IMG/VR virus record: IMGVR_UViG_3300036822_000175
Location: 1 to 40,768 of that record
Strand: one strand, 5' to 3'
Length of the DNA stretch: 40,768 nucleotides
Source: a virus
Made by a program: the position numbers and the translations under genes. Position 1 is the first letter of the stretch. Each line of letters starts with the position of its first letter. The notes beneath the pieces are model-generated. The model ran no database searches. It saw only the letters and a program-made list of their open reading frames with translations, and had not been told where the DNA came from. Below, in pieces: positions 30,647-37,575 of the stretch.

Positions 30647-30924
30647 TGAAAGCGAACCTTCCCCATGGTCGCCGCCAGCCGCAGCGGCACTGTCGCGTGC
30701 TTCTCGTAAAATCCACGACAGACCGCTTCGCCGCGCGGGTCCTCGCCGTATGTCGTCTTGTGGCACGGAATGCACGACTCGGCCTCGGTCGCTCCCTTCA
30801 CCAACCACTCCACGCGCCCCGGCTCAAGGTCCATCAGATTCCCCGGGCGGAAGATGCAGGTGTCGCACATTGCCCTGCGCACGTGCACCATCCCGTCTCT
30901 GAATACCGGTTTTTGTTTTTTCAT
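30643..30924 (-). CDS. Cys-rich conserved phage protein (93 aa)
   Basis: ATG 30924 with GGGGGAG 9 nt upstream and an ATGA overlap with the preceding stop. The motif MCDTCIFRPGNLMDL...ESCIPCHKT...EAVCRGFY gives five or more Cys plus His, suggesting a zinc or iron-sulfur site. I recognise this as a widespread phage/actinobacterial-type family of unknown function. Confidence 0.85.
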   Translation of the reverse strand: MKKQKPVFRDGMVHVRRAMCDTCIFRPGNLMDLEPGRVEWLVKGATEAESCIPCHKTTYGEDPRGEAVCRGFYEKHATVPLRLAATMGKVRFQ

Positions 30925-31802
30925 GGCAATCGACTCCCCCACAGCGCGGCGAGCGCCCGCGTTGCGTTTTTCCATTTATCATGGGCTTTAAAGATGTCAA
31001 GAGCCATCGCTTCAGGAATTGCTGTAAGACGATCCCATTCACGTTCGCTGGATATAACTTCCCGCACCGCTTCCGCCAGCTTGTTGGCGTGGTCGGGGGC
31101 GAGGCGGGAGAGAGCAACGTCAGCAAGCCAACTAGGGAAACCTGGCTTTCCATCACGTATTTCTTCTAGCGCCTTCAGCGCCTCGGCCAACTGAAGCATC
31201 AGCCCGACAGGACTGTCACGCTCATCAGCCTTGCGGAGAGCTTCTTCGAGTTCTGTTATGCGGCTGCGGGACTCGGCCAACTGAACTGCCTGTGCGTTCC
31301 GAGTAGCTTTCAATTTTTCCCATGAAATCAAGAGCACGCTATGCTGGCGGCGAGCCTCGGCTAGTTGTGCTTCGGATTCGCGGAGTTCGGCCAAGGCCTC
31401 TAATTCACCTTTAAGGGTCACATTGGAAAGAGTCCGAAGGGTGTCGTGGTCTGCCTTCGTCTGCTTCAATTCTGCCTGCAACGTATGAATAAACTCAACA
31501 AATCCTACATCTTCAGGGCACACCGAAGCCTCTTCATTCTCCGTGTCCAGTATCCATTTACGCGCCCGTTTCAGTTCTTCACTGAGCCCCGCAATTCTCT
31601 GCGCCGCGCTCTCAAAACTCAACGTCTCGTCCTTCGCGGCTGCAATGGCTTCGGCGTGCAGTTCCAGCATTCGTTGGATAAGAAACGGAACAATTTCCCC
31701 GTATCCAATTGCAGCATTACTGATGTCCTTCAGCGCCGCATTCGCCTGCTCCAGTTCCTCGGTAAGTCGCCGGCAATCAATGCAGTATGTCAAATTTGTC
31801 AC
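30921..31802 (-). CDS. Long coiled-coil protein (293 aa)
   Basis: GTG 31802 in a GTGA overlap. Except for a Cys pair near the N-terminus (TYCIDCRRL), the first 200 residues are heptad-rich coiled coil (LTEELEQANAALKDI; SEAQLAEARRQHSVLL; SRSRITELEEALRKADE). A helical C-terminal domain follows. No family recognised. In this cassette it could be a structural or regulatory scaffold. Confidence 0.8.
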   Translation of the reverse strand: MTNLTYCIDCRRLTEELEQANAALKDISNAAIGYGEIVPFLIQRMLELHAEAIAAAKDETLSFESAAQRIAGLSEELKRARKWILDTENEEASVCPEDVGFVEFIHTLQAELKQTKADHDTLRTLSNVTLKGELEALAELRESEAQLAEARRQHSVLLISWEKLKATRNAQAVQLAESRSRITELEEALRKADERDSPVGLMLQLAEALKALEEIRDGKPGFPSWLADVALSRLAPDHANKLAEAVREVISSEREWDRLTAIPEAMALDIFKAHDKWKNATRALAALWGSRLP

Positions 31803-32035
31803 TCACCTGGCTTTAGTCCTTCCCGCGTTGCCGCCTTCAACCCTTCCCAGCGCGCAACGAACCCCCGCACGACGCCTGCCCGGTACTCCAGCCTGCGGGC
31901 AAGATCCACGATTTCCGGCGTAAGGTCGCCGGCCTCGGTGAGCGCGTTCTGGATTTTCCATACCAGTTCGGTAGCAGCGGCCATTTCGAGGTGCAGCCGC
32001 GCCACCCAATCCGCCGTGGGTGGTTCGATCATCAT
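31799..32035 (-). CDS. Small helical protein (78 aa)
   Basis: ATG 32035 overlaps the preceding stop (ATGA) and the gene ends in a GTGA overlap. Sequence IEPPTADWVARLHLEMAAATELVWKIQNAL...LARRLEYRAGVVRGFVARWEGLK is all-helical. No family recognised. Coupling on both sides supports it. Confidence 0.7.
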   Translation of the reverse strand: MMIEPPTADWVARLHLEMAAATELVWKIQNALTEAGDLTPEIVDLARRLEYRAGVVRGFVARWEGLKAATREGLKPGE

Positions 32036-32289
32036 CCCCGCCCATCCATCAGTTTCGCGATGTCCGAGTCCAGCGCGGTGAGTTTGCCGGTGACCAGTTC
32101 TTTGAAAGTCCGGAATTCGTCTTCCAGCCGCTCGAAGCGGCGCTCCAGCGAATCCATCCGCTTTTCGAAAGACCGCTCCAGTGAATCGATGCGCTTTCCG
32201 ATCTGATTGGTTGAGATCCACATCCCGCCCAGGCCGACAATGACCGCCCCGCCGGTGCTGATGAGAGTCGTGATTACCGATGTGTCCAA
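32032..32289 (-). CDS. Small membrane-anchored coiled-coil protein (85 aa)
   Basis: TTG 32289 has AAAGGGAG and the spacer AAACGAAC found before other operon-head starts. ATG 32319 is in frame but has no ribosome site and lies upstream of the predicted transcript start. An N-terminal membrane helix (VITTLISTGGAVIVGLGGMWI) leads into a coiled coil with two near repeats, IDSLERSFEKR and MDSLERRFERL. First gene of the five-gene minus cassette. Resembles the proteins at 27591, 37576 and 37784 in layout. Confidence 0.75.
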   Translation of the reverse strand: MDTSVITTLISTGGAVIVGLGGMWISTNQIGKRIDSLERSFEKRMDSLERRFERLEDEFRTFKELVTGKLTALDSDIAKLMDGRG

Positions 32290-32321
32290 AGTTCGTTTCT
32301 CCCTTTCGGTTCCGTTCATAA

Positions 32322-32350
32322 ATCTTACAAACTATTTTCAGGCCATACAA
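32322..32350 (-). promoter_or_regulatory. Candidate promoter of the minus-strand cassette
   Basis: Minus strand: -35 TTGTAT (32350-32345), 17-bp spacer, -10 TAAGAT (32327-32322). GGCCTGA directly follows the -35 box, as in the early promoter at 8496-8525. Transcription would begin near 32315, leaving a short leader with a good ribosome site for TTG 32289. Confidence 0.5.
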
Positions 32351-32468
32351 GAGGCCTGAGTGGAACCCAGCGGCCTGAAGGATAACTTATTCATTCCTTT
32401 ATGGTTACCCTGAAAGATTTCGCTTGCATCCTGCCGCGTTTCACCTTACAACATAAAGGAACGTGCCT
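32351..32468. other. Divergent regulatory gap with GGCCTGA words
   Basis: No gene is seen. GGCCTGAGTGGA at 32353-32364 is identical to 8588-8599, and GGCCTGA recurs at 32372-32378. A rightward promoter for the 32469 gene is expected here but no clear match was found. Confidence 0.45.
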
Positions 32469-32735
32469 GTGATCTCGCCCGAGACCGATTCGATCCGCAC
32501 TTCAGCCTTCCCGCCCGCGCTCTGCAACATTCCGAAAACGGCGCAGCGGTTGAAGGCCCGCTGGTTCGCCCCCTGTCATTTGTGCAAGGCGCCAATTTAC
32601 GCCGGCAACATAATGATCTGGGAATGGGAGTCTCGGCGCTCGTGGCACGAAGAATGTTTCGCCGCGCGACCGGCTCGAAGCCGGCATTTGAAGGCCGCGC
32701 GCGAGAAAAGTTTGGCCGCCGCAAGCGGTCAATGA
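32469..32735 (+). CDS. Small zinc-finger-like protein (88 aa)
   Basis: GTG 32469 has AGGA at 8 nt; GTG 32463 is only 2 nt from it. CHLCKAPIYAGNIMIWEWESRRSWHEEC gives a CxxC...HxxC zinc site. The end is basic (RSRHLKAAREKSLAAASGQ). Probably binds nucleic acid; no named family. Confidence 0.7.
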   Translation: MISPETDSIRTSAFPPALCNIPKTAQRLKARWFAPCHLCKAPIYAGNIMIWEWESRRSWHEECFAARPARSRHLKAAREKSLAAASGQ

Positions 32736-32751
32736 AGTGGTAAGTCGGTCT

Positions 32752-32961
32752 ATGAGCCGTAGATCACGTCGCCGTAAAGCCCGTAATCCGAAGAGTAGCC
32801 ACTCTGTCCATCCAATGCGAGCCGAATCGCATATTGGTCATGACTATGTTCTGGAAACCCCGGCATGGAGCGCACGCAACAGAGCGCTTCGTGGCACAGG
32901 GCCGATGAAGGGTCCAGCCGGCAAGTGCAAGGTGATTATGAAAGACGGCTTGTTTGTATGA
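32752..32961 (+). CDS. Small basic protein (69 aa)
   Basis: ATG 32752; the ribosome site is weak. Starts with a very basic run (SRRSRRRKARNPKSSH) and ends KGPAGKCKVIMKDGLFV. The next gene starts in an ATGA overlap with its stop. No family recognised. Confidence 0.5.
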   Translation: MSRRSRRRKARNPKSSHSVHPMRAESHIGHDYVLETPAWSARNRALRGTGPMKGPAGKCKVIMKDGLFV

Positions 32962-33173
32962 ATTCCGCGACCCGGCGTGATGGCCCAGTGCCCCAGCGTC
33001 CGGAGCGCGGCGCGTCCCCGAAAGGCCGTGTGCTGGCCTGCAATGACTTAATTGAAACCCCGCAAGGGTTACGGGTTCGGTTGGATAAGTTCCCATACTC
33101 TGGGATAACCTCCAAGGCGGTACCGGTTGCAGCATACAGCGGTGTTAGCTCGACTAACACTGGCCTGACTTGA
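32958..33173 (+). CDS. Hypothetical protein (71 aa)
   Basis: ATG 32958 overlaps the preceding stop (ATGA). Contains GRVLACNDLIETPQGLRVRLDKFPYSGITSKAV, strand-rich. A 7-bp hairpin (GTGTTAG/CTAACAC, 33142-33160) lies in its last codons. No family recognised; the overlap is the main support. Confidence 0.5.
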   Translation: MNSATRRDGPVPQRPERGASPKGRVLACNDLIETPQGLRVRLDKFPYSGITSKAVPVAAYSGVSSTNTGLT

Positions 33174-33241
33174 GCGCGTTAGCCGGGGGACGGCGGCCCG
33201 TTTAGCCGCCGGGATCCGGTAGTTCAAGTCGAACCACATTC

Positions 33242-33266
33242 GGGACTGTTTTCGAGTCCCCTCTTT
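33242..33266 (+). terminator. Probable terminator of the 32469-33173 genes
   Basis: GGGACT / AGTCCC stem with a 7-nt loop followed by CTCTTT. The stem is short and the T-run modest, but the position, about 70 bp past the last stop, is right. Confidence 0.5.
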
Positions 33267-33311
33267 AGTAGAAGTGTGTTCTGTTACAGAGTTTCTTTCA
33301 CGGTGGTACAG

Positions 33312-33337
33312 AGGGGGGGGGCGGTAAGCCCCCCCCT
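33312..33337. other. G-run/C-run hairpin
   Basis: Nine Gs plus C (33313-33322), loop GGTAA, then G plus eight Cs (33328-33336) form a very stable hairpin; the G-run alone cannot form a four-run quadruplex. No T-run follows, so it is not a classic terminator. It may stall polymerases or protect RNA ends. Confidence 0.6.
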
Positions 33338-33420
33338 CCCCAATTGAACCCGTTTCATTCAACACCAGGAAATCAAGACAGTTACATACTCTGTATTAGT
33401 TAAAGCCTCTTGCTTTTGTA

Positions 33421-33441
33421 TTTTTTTTTTTTTTTTTTTTT
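33421..33441. repeat. 21-base poly-T tract
   Basis: Uninterrupted T run in a GC-rich genome, preceded by a weak AAAGC/GCTTT hairpin. It could serve as a terminator tail, a bent or easily melted DNA element, or be a sequencing or assembly feature; its exact length should be distrusted. Confidence 0.8.
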
Positions 33442-33489
33442 CCACTTCTTCTGTAACAGAAGATTCCCCTGGCCCAGTTCCCCTGCCTA

Positions 33490-33507
33490 CCGCGTCATAT
33501 GACGCGG
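33490..33507. promoter_or_regulatory. 18-bp perfect palindrome downstream of small terminase
   Basis: CCGCGTCATATGACGCGG is a perfect inverted repeat 38 bp past the small-terminase stop. As DNA it is a candidate dimer-binding or packaging site; as RNA it gives a CCGCGTC/GACGCGG stem. No T-run follows, so terminator function is weak. Confidence 0.55.
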
Positions 33508-33545
33508 GGCCTCGTAAACCTTCCCTTACAGTTAACCCCCTGCCC

Positions 33546-34232
33546 TTAGTCAGCACCTTCTGCGGTCTCAGATACGTCGTCTGTAGTAGACGCATTTCTC
33601 TGCGACGCTTTGCCACGAGAAGGAGTGCCGCCGTCGCCAGACGGCGTGGTGGAAGGGGATGCCGGGGGGCTAATTACAGCCGGCCCTGCGTTTAGAAGTG
33701 CCGTAGAATCAGTTACTTGCACCGGCGGCAGGAATGCGCCTTCATTCAACCGTGCGGTTGTTTGCAGATCCTGCGAACTACGTCGGAGACTATCTATATG
33801 TAGTGACTTCGCGTCAATGTTGACCACGGTTTGCGGTGTTGACGCGTAAGTGTCTTTGTCCCATTTACTTGCAAGCCATTGCCTTGCCTGAATGCGCAGT
33901 TTGTCGCGCGCTGCGTCGGGAAATGTTTCTGGCGCCGTGGAATTCGCGGTCTCGCGGCCATTCAACGCTGGAATCCCGTGTCCGGAGTCCGCAATGGCAA
34001 TAGTTTCGTGGGCCATCTGGGAAGCGAGGCTGGCTCTTGCACGATTAAGCAATGGTAAGCGCTTTGGATCGTAGAACCATGCTTCGAGAGTGGCGAAGGT
34101 GAAGCCGAGTTTAACGGCTGTTTGTTTCACTGACAGGCCGGCGTAGATGGAATCCCAGATTGCTTTCTCTTCAGCGGGCAAGAGGAAATCGAGGCGTTTA
34201 AGGGAAGAAACAGTTTCGACAGAGCCAGCCAT
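33546..34232 (-). CDS. terS: Terminase small subunit (228 aa)
   Basis: DNA-recognition partner of the terminase. An N-terminal helix-turn-helix at about 32-52 (GLSVKQTAVKLGFTFATLEAWF) and a helical middle (RDKLRIQARQWLASKWDKDTYA) match the small-terminase-like family. The C-terminal 80 residues are Ser/Thr/Pro-rich and disordered. It is on the opposite strand from and 6.5 kb away from terL, which is unusual. ATG 34232 has no strong ribosome site. A parS-like palindrome lies between its candidate -35 and -10. Confidence 0.82.
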   Translation of the reverse strand: MAGSVETVSSLKRLDFLLPAEEKAIWDSIYAGLSVKQTAVKLGFTFATLEAWFYDPKRLPLLNRARASLASQMAHETIAIADSGHGIPALNGRETANSTAPETFPDAARDKLRIQARQWLASKWDKDTYASTPQTVVNIDAKSLHIDSLRRSSQDLQTTARLNEGAFLPPVQVTDSTALLNAGPAVISPPASPSTTPSGDGGTPSRGKASQRNASTTDDVSETAEGAD

Positions 34233-34249
34233 GCGCTCATTTTGTCCAA

Positions 34250-34265
34250 TGTTTCACGTGAAATC
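34250..34265. promoter_or_regulatory. parS-like palindrome upstream of small terminase
   Basis: TGTTTCACGTGAAATC matches 14 of 16 positions of the bacterial ParB site TGTTTCACGTGAAACA, and its core TTTCACGTGAAA is a perfect 12-bp palindrome. It sits between TTGATT (34270-34265) and CAAAAT (34247-34242), the candidate -35 and -10 of terS on the minus strand. No ParB is encoded in the window, so host ParB or an unknown phage regulator would bind. Confidence 0.6.
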
Positions 34266-34307
34266 AATAGCTTGCGCCAGTACTATAACCTACCTGTTAA
34301 ATAAACA

Positions 34308-34337
34308 GTGACGTACATATGCACTAAAGCGTATAAC
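34308..34337 (+). promoter_or_regulatory. Candidate promoter of the right-hand accessory operon
   Basis: -35 GTGACG (34308-34313), 18-bp spacer, -10 TATAAC (34332-34337). The first gene starts at 34365 after an AGGGAGAAGG ribosome site. The promoter is divergent from that of terS. Confidence 0.5.
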
Positions 34338-34364
34338 AGTATGTAGGGAGAAGGAACGAACGAA

Positions 34365-34622
34365 ATGCAGACAGCGACATTCACATTAGACCCGATAGCG
34401 CGTTGGGAATCCAAAAGCGGCAAACATTGGGTAGACCTTTATACAGACGGAGTTGGAGCCTGGTATAAGGCTTCGGATTGCGGCGGATCGTTGGGAAAGA
34501 TCCGCATGGATACGACGCTGGAGGCAGCTCAGGCGGAGTTGGTCAGCACGTTTCAGAAACGCGTTGACAGCGGGTATTTCCAGCCGGACGCCAATATCAC
34601 ACCGATGCGGCGGATTAAGTAG
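34365..34622 (+). CDS. Hypothetical protein (85 aa), first gene of accessory operon
   Basis: ATG 34365 with GGGAGAAGG and the spacer ACGAACGA. Strand-rich WESKSGKHWVDLYTDGVGAWYKASDCGG followed by a helix. No family recognised. The leader resembles those of five other genes in this operon. Confidence 0.75.
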   Translation: MQTATFTLDPIARWESKSGKHWVDLYTDGVGAWYKASDCGGSLGKIRMDTTLEAAQAELVSTFQKRVDSGYFQPDANITPMRRIK

Positions 34623-34655
34623 AACGGAAACAAACGATAAGGGAAACGAACGAAC

Positions 34656-35090
34656 ATGACAAACGAAACGAAATTAAATATCGCCTTTGAAGTGCGAAGG
34701 ACGAACGACGAAACTGGGTTCGCCTATGTCGCAGGCATGAACGCATCGGTATACGCCGGCAGTCTGGCCACAGCGAAAGCCAAACTGCGCCCCATGGTGG
34801 AGGAGCAGATTAAAGCAGCTGTGACGCAGGTCGAAAATTACCAGCAATGCGTAATCGGCTGCGCAAACGGAACGGTCCTTGTCTGCCAGTTCAGGCACGG
34901 AAACTGGGGATACGAGATTGCAGGCCCGGGCCGCGTTCATATGTCCGCTGTAACGGGAATGCCTACCTTTGCCGAATGCTGCGTACGCGCGTTCAGGCAT
35001 GCGGAGAGCTCTTATGACGGCGTAGCGTGGCAACTCGGCGCCCCGTCCGACAGTGTGCTCTCGGAGGTACGGGAAAAGATAGCGGCATAA
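34656..35090 (+). CDS. Hypothetical protein (144 aa)
   Basis: ATG 34656 with AAGGGAAACGAACGAAC leader. Mixed alpha/beta: GFAYVAGMNASVYAGSLATAKAKLRPMVEEQIKAAVTQVENYQQCVIGCANGTVLVC. No family recognised; it may be a compact soluble domain with buried Cys. Confidence 0.7.
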   Translation: MTNETKLNIAFEVRRTNDETGFAYVAGMNASVYAGSLATAKAKLRPMVEEQIKAAVTQVENYQQCVIGCANGTVLVCQFRHGNWGYEIAGPGRVHMSAVTGMPTFAECCVRAFRHAESSYDGVAWQLGAPSDSVLSEVREKIAA

Positions 35091-35097
35091 CTCCGAA

Positions 35098-35133
35098 ACG
35101 CCAGACGGCTGGCGTATACCGGTTAATCCGGTA
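35098..35133 (+). promoter_or_regulatory. Two tandem hairpins before the 35154 gene
   Basis: ACGCCAG/CTGGCGT (7-bp stem, 4-nt loop, 35098-35115) is followed directly by TACCGG/CCGGTA (6-bp stem, 5-nt loop, 35117-35133). They lie in the 63-bp gap before ATG 35154, without a T-run. Possible RNA processing or translation-control structure. Confidence 0.5.
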
Positions 35134-35153
35134 CTGAAGAGGAAGAGACGAAC

Positions 35154-35504
35154 ATGGCAAACGACAAAAAATACAACGGCTGGGCGAATTACGAAACGTG
35201 GAATGTAGCGCTCTGGATCGATAACGACCAGGGCTCGTATTCCCAGCGCTGCGAAATGGCGCAGGATGCCTGGGACGGCGCCGAAGCGGATCGGAACTTT
35301 ACCCGCGAGGAACGCGCGGTATTGGATCTTTCCCAGGCGCTGGAAAACTGGATCGAAGAAATGAATCCAATCGGGGATGGAGCCTCACTTTTCACCGACC
35401 TGCTCAACGCGGCGCTGGGAGAGGTCGACTGGCACGAAATCGCGGAGCATTTCATCGAAGACGTGGAAAAGGCCGAAGAGGAAGCCGAGGAGGTGGAAGC
35501 ATAA
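35154..35504 (+). CDS. Conserved phage protein, DUF7249-like (116 aa)
   Basis: ATG 35154 with AGAGGAAG leader. YNGWANYETWNVALWIDND and LFTDLLNAALGEVDWHEIAEHFIED are typical of a phage family of unknown function annotated DUF7249, as I recall. The C-terminus is a Glu-rich run. Possibly an anti-host or regulatory protein. Confidence 0.75.
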   Translation: MANDKKYNGWANYETWNVALWIDNDQGSYSQRCEMAQDAWDGAEADRNFTREERAVLDLSQALENWIEEMNPIGDGASLFTDLLNAALGEVDWHEIAEHFIEDVEKAEEEAEEVEA

Positions 35505-35804
35505 ATGGACCCCGAAATCAAAGCCATGTTCGCCGGCCTTATCGAGGCGCAAACCAGAACGGATCGCAATATCAATGCGCTGGCCGAAATCGTCGGGAAG
35601 TCACACGACCAGATGACGGCGGCGCGCGACGAACTGAAAGCGGCTCACCTGCGCACGGAAGCGGCCATTGAAGGTCTGGCCGCTTCCGCCTCCCGCTATA
35701 TCACGTCATCGGACGAACGCATGAAACGCCTGGAGGCGAATCTTGACGGGTTGATCCGGGCAATCACGCGGGAGCACTCGAACGGAAAAAAGGAGGGCCG
35801 GTAA
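35505..35804 (+). CDS. Coiled-coil protein (99 aa)
   Basis: ATG 35505 follows the previous TAA directly. No membrane segment. Heptads run through most of the sequence (GLIEAQTRTDRNINALAEIVG; SSDERMKRLEANLDGLIRAI). Part of a group of small coiled-coil proteins here; function unknown. Confidence 0.75.
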   Translation: MDPEIKAMFAGLIEAQTRTDRNINALAEIVGKSHDQMTAARDELKAAHLRTEAAIEGLAASASRYITSSDERMKRLEANLDGLIRAITREHSNGKKEGR

Positions 35805-36017
35805 ATGACGATAGACGAACGGCTGGAGGCGCTGACTATGAACCTGGAATTGGCGCACCGGGATATTCTCGATCTGCAGAAGCTGGCCACGAAACACAAT
35901 CGCGGCATTCGCCGGCTGAGTAAAAACTCGGAAAAGGACGCGGAGAATATACGGGGACTCGCACGAATCGCGGAAATACATGAGCAGCGTATCGAACGCC
36001 TGGAGACAAAGCAATAA
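35805..36017 (+). CDS. Coiled-coil protein (70 aa)
   Basis: ATG 35805 with GGAGG upstream. DERLEALTMNLELAHRDILDLQKL and IAEIHEQRIERLETKQ form a coiled coil without membrane segment. Stop overlaps the next start (TAATG). Function unknown. Confidence 0.75.
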   Translation: MTIDERLEALTMNLELAHRDILDLQKLATKHNRGIRRLSKNSEKDAENIRGLARIAEIHEQRIERLETKQ

Positions 36018-36502
36018 TGCCGAGACCGCGTAAAACACCCGAGGAAGTACGCGCGGCGCGGATTAAAGCCGCGCGCAGCAAATGGGACAAACTGAACTTC
36101 GACGCGCGCAGCTCAGAAGCCGCTACCAGGTGGCAGAGATACACGCCGGAGGAACGCCGGCGGGCTACCGAGCGGATGCGGTCGTTTTCGCCGTCGCACA
36201 TCAAACACCACGGCGGCGCCGCGTCGGTTGCCGTGGAGGAAGTGCAATCTGTTACTGGCGGTCCAACACGGGATAAGGGAAGTGACCGGCTTATGCCGGA
36301 CGCTGCGGCACCGTCCACGCGTGTTACATGGGGGCCTTCCACCGCCGATAATTCTCACGTCGCAGAGCCTTTGCCGGCGATTCTGCAGGGCCGGTGGTAT
36401 TCACGCGTGGCCAGTGCCCATCAGGATCTCGACAGGGCCAACGGGCGCGCGTGGTTATGCGCGTGCGGCGCGTGCCGCGTGGCGCGCAGAGAAGCGGAAT
36501 AA
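36017..36502 (+). CDS. Basic protein with TPEER motif (161 aa)
   Basis: Starts in a TAATG overlap. N-terminus is basic (PRPRKTPEEVRAARIKAARSKWDKL) with YTPEERRRATERMRSF, a motif repeated in the protein at 38149. The C-terminus is different in character and ends CACGACRVARREAE with a Cys cluster. Possibly nucleic-acid binding; unassigned. Confidence 0.7.
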   Translation: MPRPRKTPEEVRAARIKAARSKWDKLNFDARSSEAATRWQRYTPEERRRATERMRSFSPSHIKHHGGAASVAVEEVQSVTGGPTRDKGSDRLMPDAAAPSTRVTWGPSTADNSHVAEPLPAILQGRWYSRVASAHQDLDRANGRAWLCACGACRVARREAE

Positions 36503-36520
36503 GGAAAAGGGACAAACGAC

Positions 36521-36826
36521 ATGGACAACGAAACAAAAGAGTATTTACGGGCAATGGAGGAACGGATTGCAGCGCTGATCGCAGGTGAGACCGCTACCAC
36601 TCACAGCGAACTGAAAGGAGTGGAGGAGCGGCTGACCTGGCGTATCGACGAAATAGACCGCCGCTTAAAGCGAGTGGACAGCAACACCAACACCACTATG
36701 GAATTGCTGGCGCGTCAATCACGCTGGCATGAGCAATCCGACAATTCTCTAAGCGGGCTCTCGACCGAAGTCAATAAATTACGGGAACGCATAGAAAAAC
36801 TGGAACGGGAGCGCCCCGCGCAATGA
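36521..36826 (+). CDS. Coiled-coil protein (101 aa)
   Basis: ATG 36521 with AAGGAAAAGGGAC leader. Long heptads (EERLTWRIDEIDRRLKRVDSN; LSTEVNKLRERIEKLERER). No membrane helix. Overlaps the serine recombinase start by 4 nt, so they are co-translated; it might assist it, though nothing in the sequence shows this. Confidence 0.75.
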   Translation: MDNETKEYLRAMEERIAALIAGETATTHSELKGVEERLTWRIDEIDRRLKRVDSNTNTTMELLARQSRWHEQSDNSLSGLSTEVNKLRERIEKLERERPAQ

Positions 36827-37551
36827 AAACCTTCGGCTACGCCCGCGTTTCGACCAACGAACAGGGCACGAACGGTGTATCGCTGGATGCGCAGGCCGTT
36901 AAGATCCGGCAGCAGGCCGGAGTGCTGGATTTGCCTGACGTGGAGGTGATATCCGAGGTGGGCTCTGGTTCCTGCATGGAACGGGACGGCCTGCAGCGCC
37001 TTGTAGGACTGATTGAAGCCCGCGAGGTGTCTATGGTCATCGTGGCTAAATTGGACCGTCTCACGCGCTCTGTACGCGATCTGTGGACGCTTCTCGACTT
37101 GTTTGACAAGCGCAAAGTGTCGCTGGTGTCGGTCGCGGACGCGCTCAACACTTCCACAGCCTCAGGCCGCATGGTGATCAGTATCATGATGACGGTTAGC
37201 CAGTGGGAACGGGAAGCAATCGGGGAGCGAACCCGGGACGCCCTGGGCCATATCAAGGAAAAGGGCTTTCGGGTTGGAACGGCCCTTTACGGCTACAAGG
37301 CGCCCAGGCGCACGGCAGAGGACCGAAAGCAGGGCGTCCGCCACCTGCTAACACCTGACCCGGCAGAGCAGGCATTGCTCAATCTGGCGAAGGCGTACCG
37401 CAAAGCGGGCGAGTCACTGCCTGCCATCGCGCGGTTACTGAACGAGGCAGGCCACAGGACGCGGCGCGGCGGCCTCTGGAGCCATCAGGGCGTGGCGAAT
37501 ATACTGGGCGCGCAGACAGAAGGCCTGAATGGCTCTGAGGGGCTACAGTGA
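36823..37551 (+). CDS. Serine recombinase (resolvase/invertase type, 242 aa)
   Basis: Catalytic Ser10 in FGYARVSTNEQ; VIVAKLDRLTRS and TASGRMVISIMMTVSQWEREAIGERTR are the conserved dimer and E-helix regions. A short DNA-binding end (GESLPAIARLLNEAGHRTRRGGLWSHQGVANIL) follows, so it is far shorter than large serine integrases. It may resolve genome dimers, invert a segment or serve a second integration route. The genome already has a tyrosine integrase, so a resolution role is attractive. Confidence 0.92.
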   Translation: MKTFGYARVSTNEQGTNGVSLDAQAVKIRQQAGVLDLPDVEVISEVGSGSCMERDGLQRLVGLIEAREVSMVIVAKLDRLTRSVRDLWTLLDLFDKRKVSLVSVADALNTSTASGRMVISIMMTVSQWEREAIGERTRDALGHIKEKGFRVGTALYGYKAPRRTAEDRKQGVRHLLTPDPAEQALLNLAKAYRKAGESLPAIARLLNEAGHRTRRGGLWSHQGVANILGAQTEGLNGSEGLQ

Positions 37552-37575
37552 CAGAATGGAACAGAGGATAAACGA

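Larger units (their letters stand above)
33174..33545. other. Gene-free hairpin-rich region between accessory genes and small terminase
   Basis: About 370 bp with no supported gene. It holds, in order: CGGCGGC/GCCGCCG (33191-33211), GGGACT/AGTCCC (33242-33260), TCTGTTACAGA (33280-33290), a G9/C8 hairpin (33312-33337), 21 Ts (33421-33441), TCTGTAACAGA inside CTTCTGT-A-ACAGAAG (33449-33463) and an 18-bp palindrome (33490-33507). Adjacent to the small-terminase gene it may hold a packaging or replication site, transcription stops, or a small RNA. Confidence 0.6.

Noticed and set aside
33218-33236. ggtagttcaagtcgaacc resembling a tRNA T-arm
   Set aside because: No matching acceptor, anticodon or D stems around it; the sequence forms only a 3-bp TTC/GAA stem.
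33359-33616. Minus-strand frame encoding a poly-Lys run
   Set aside because: The Lys run is only the poly-T tract read in reverse; it crosses hairpins and overlaps the end of terS.
35098-35133. Tandem hairpins as a CRISPR array
   Set aside because: Only two unlike hairpins with no direct repeats or spacers; no CRISPR-like periodic repeat was seen anywhere in the window.
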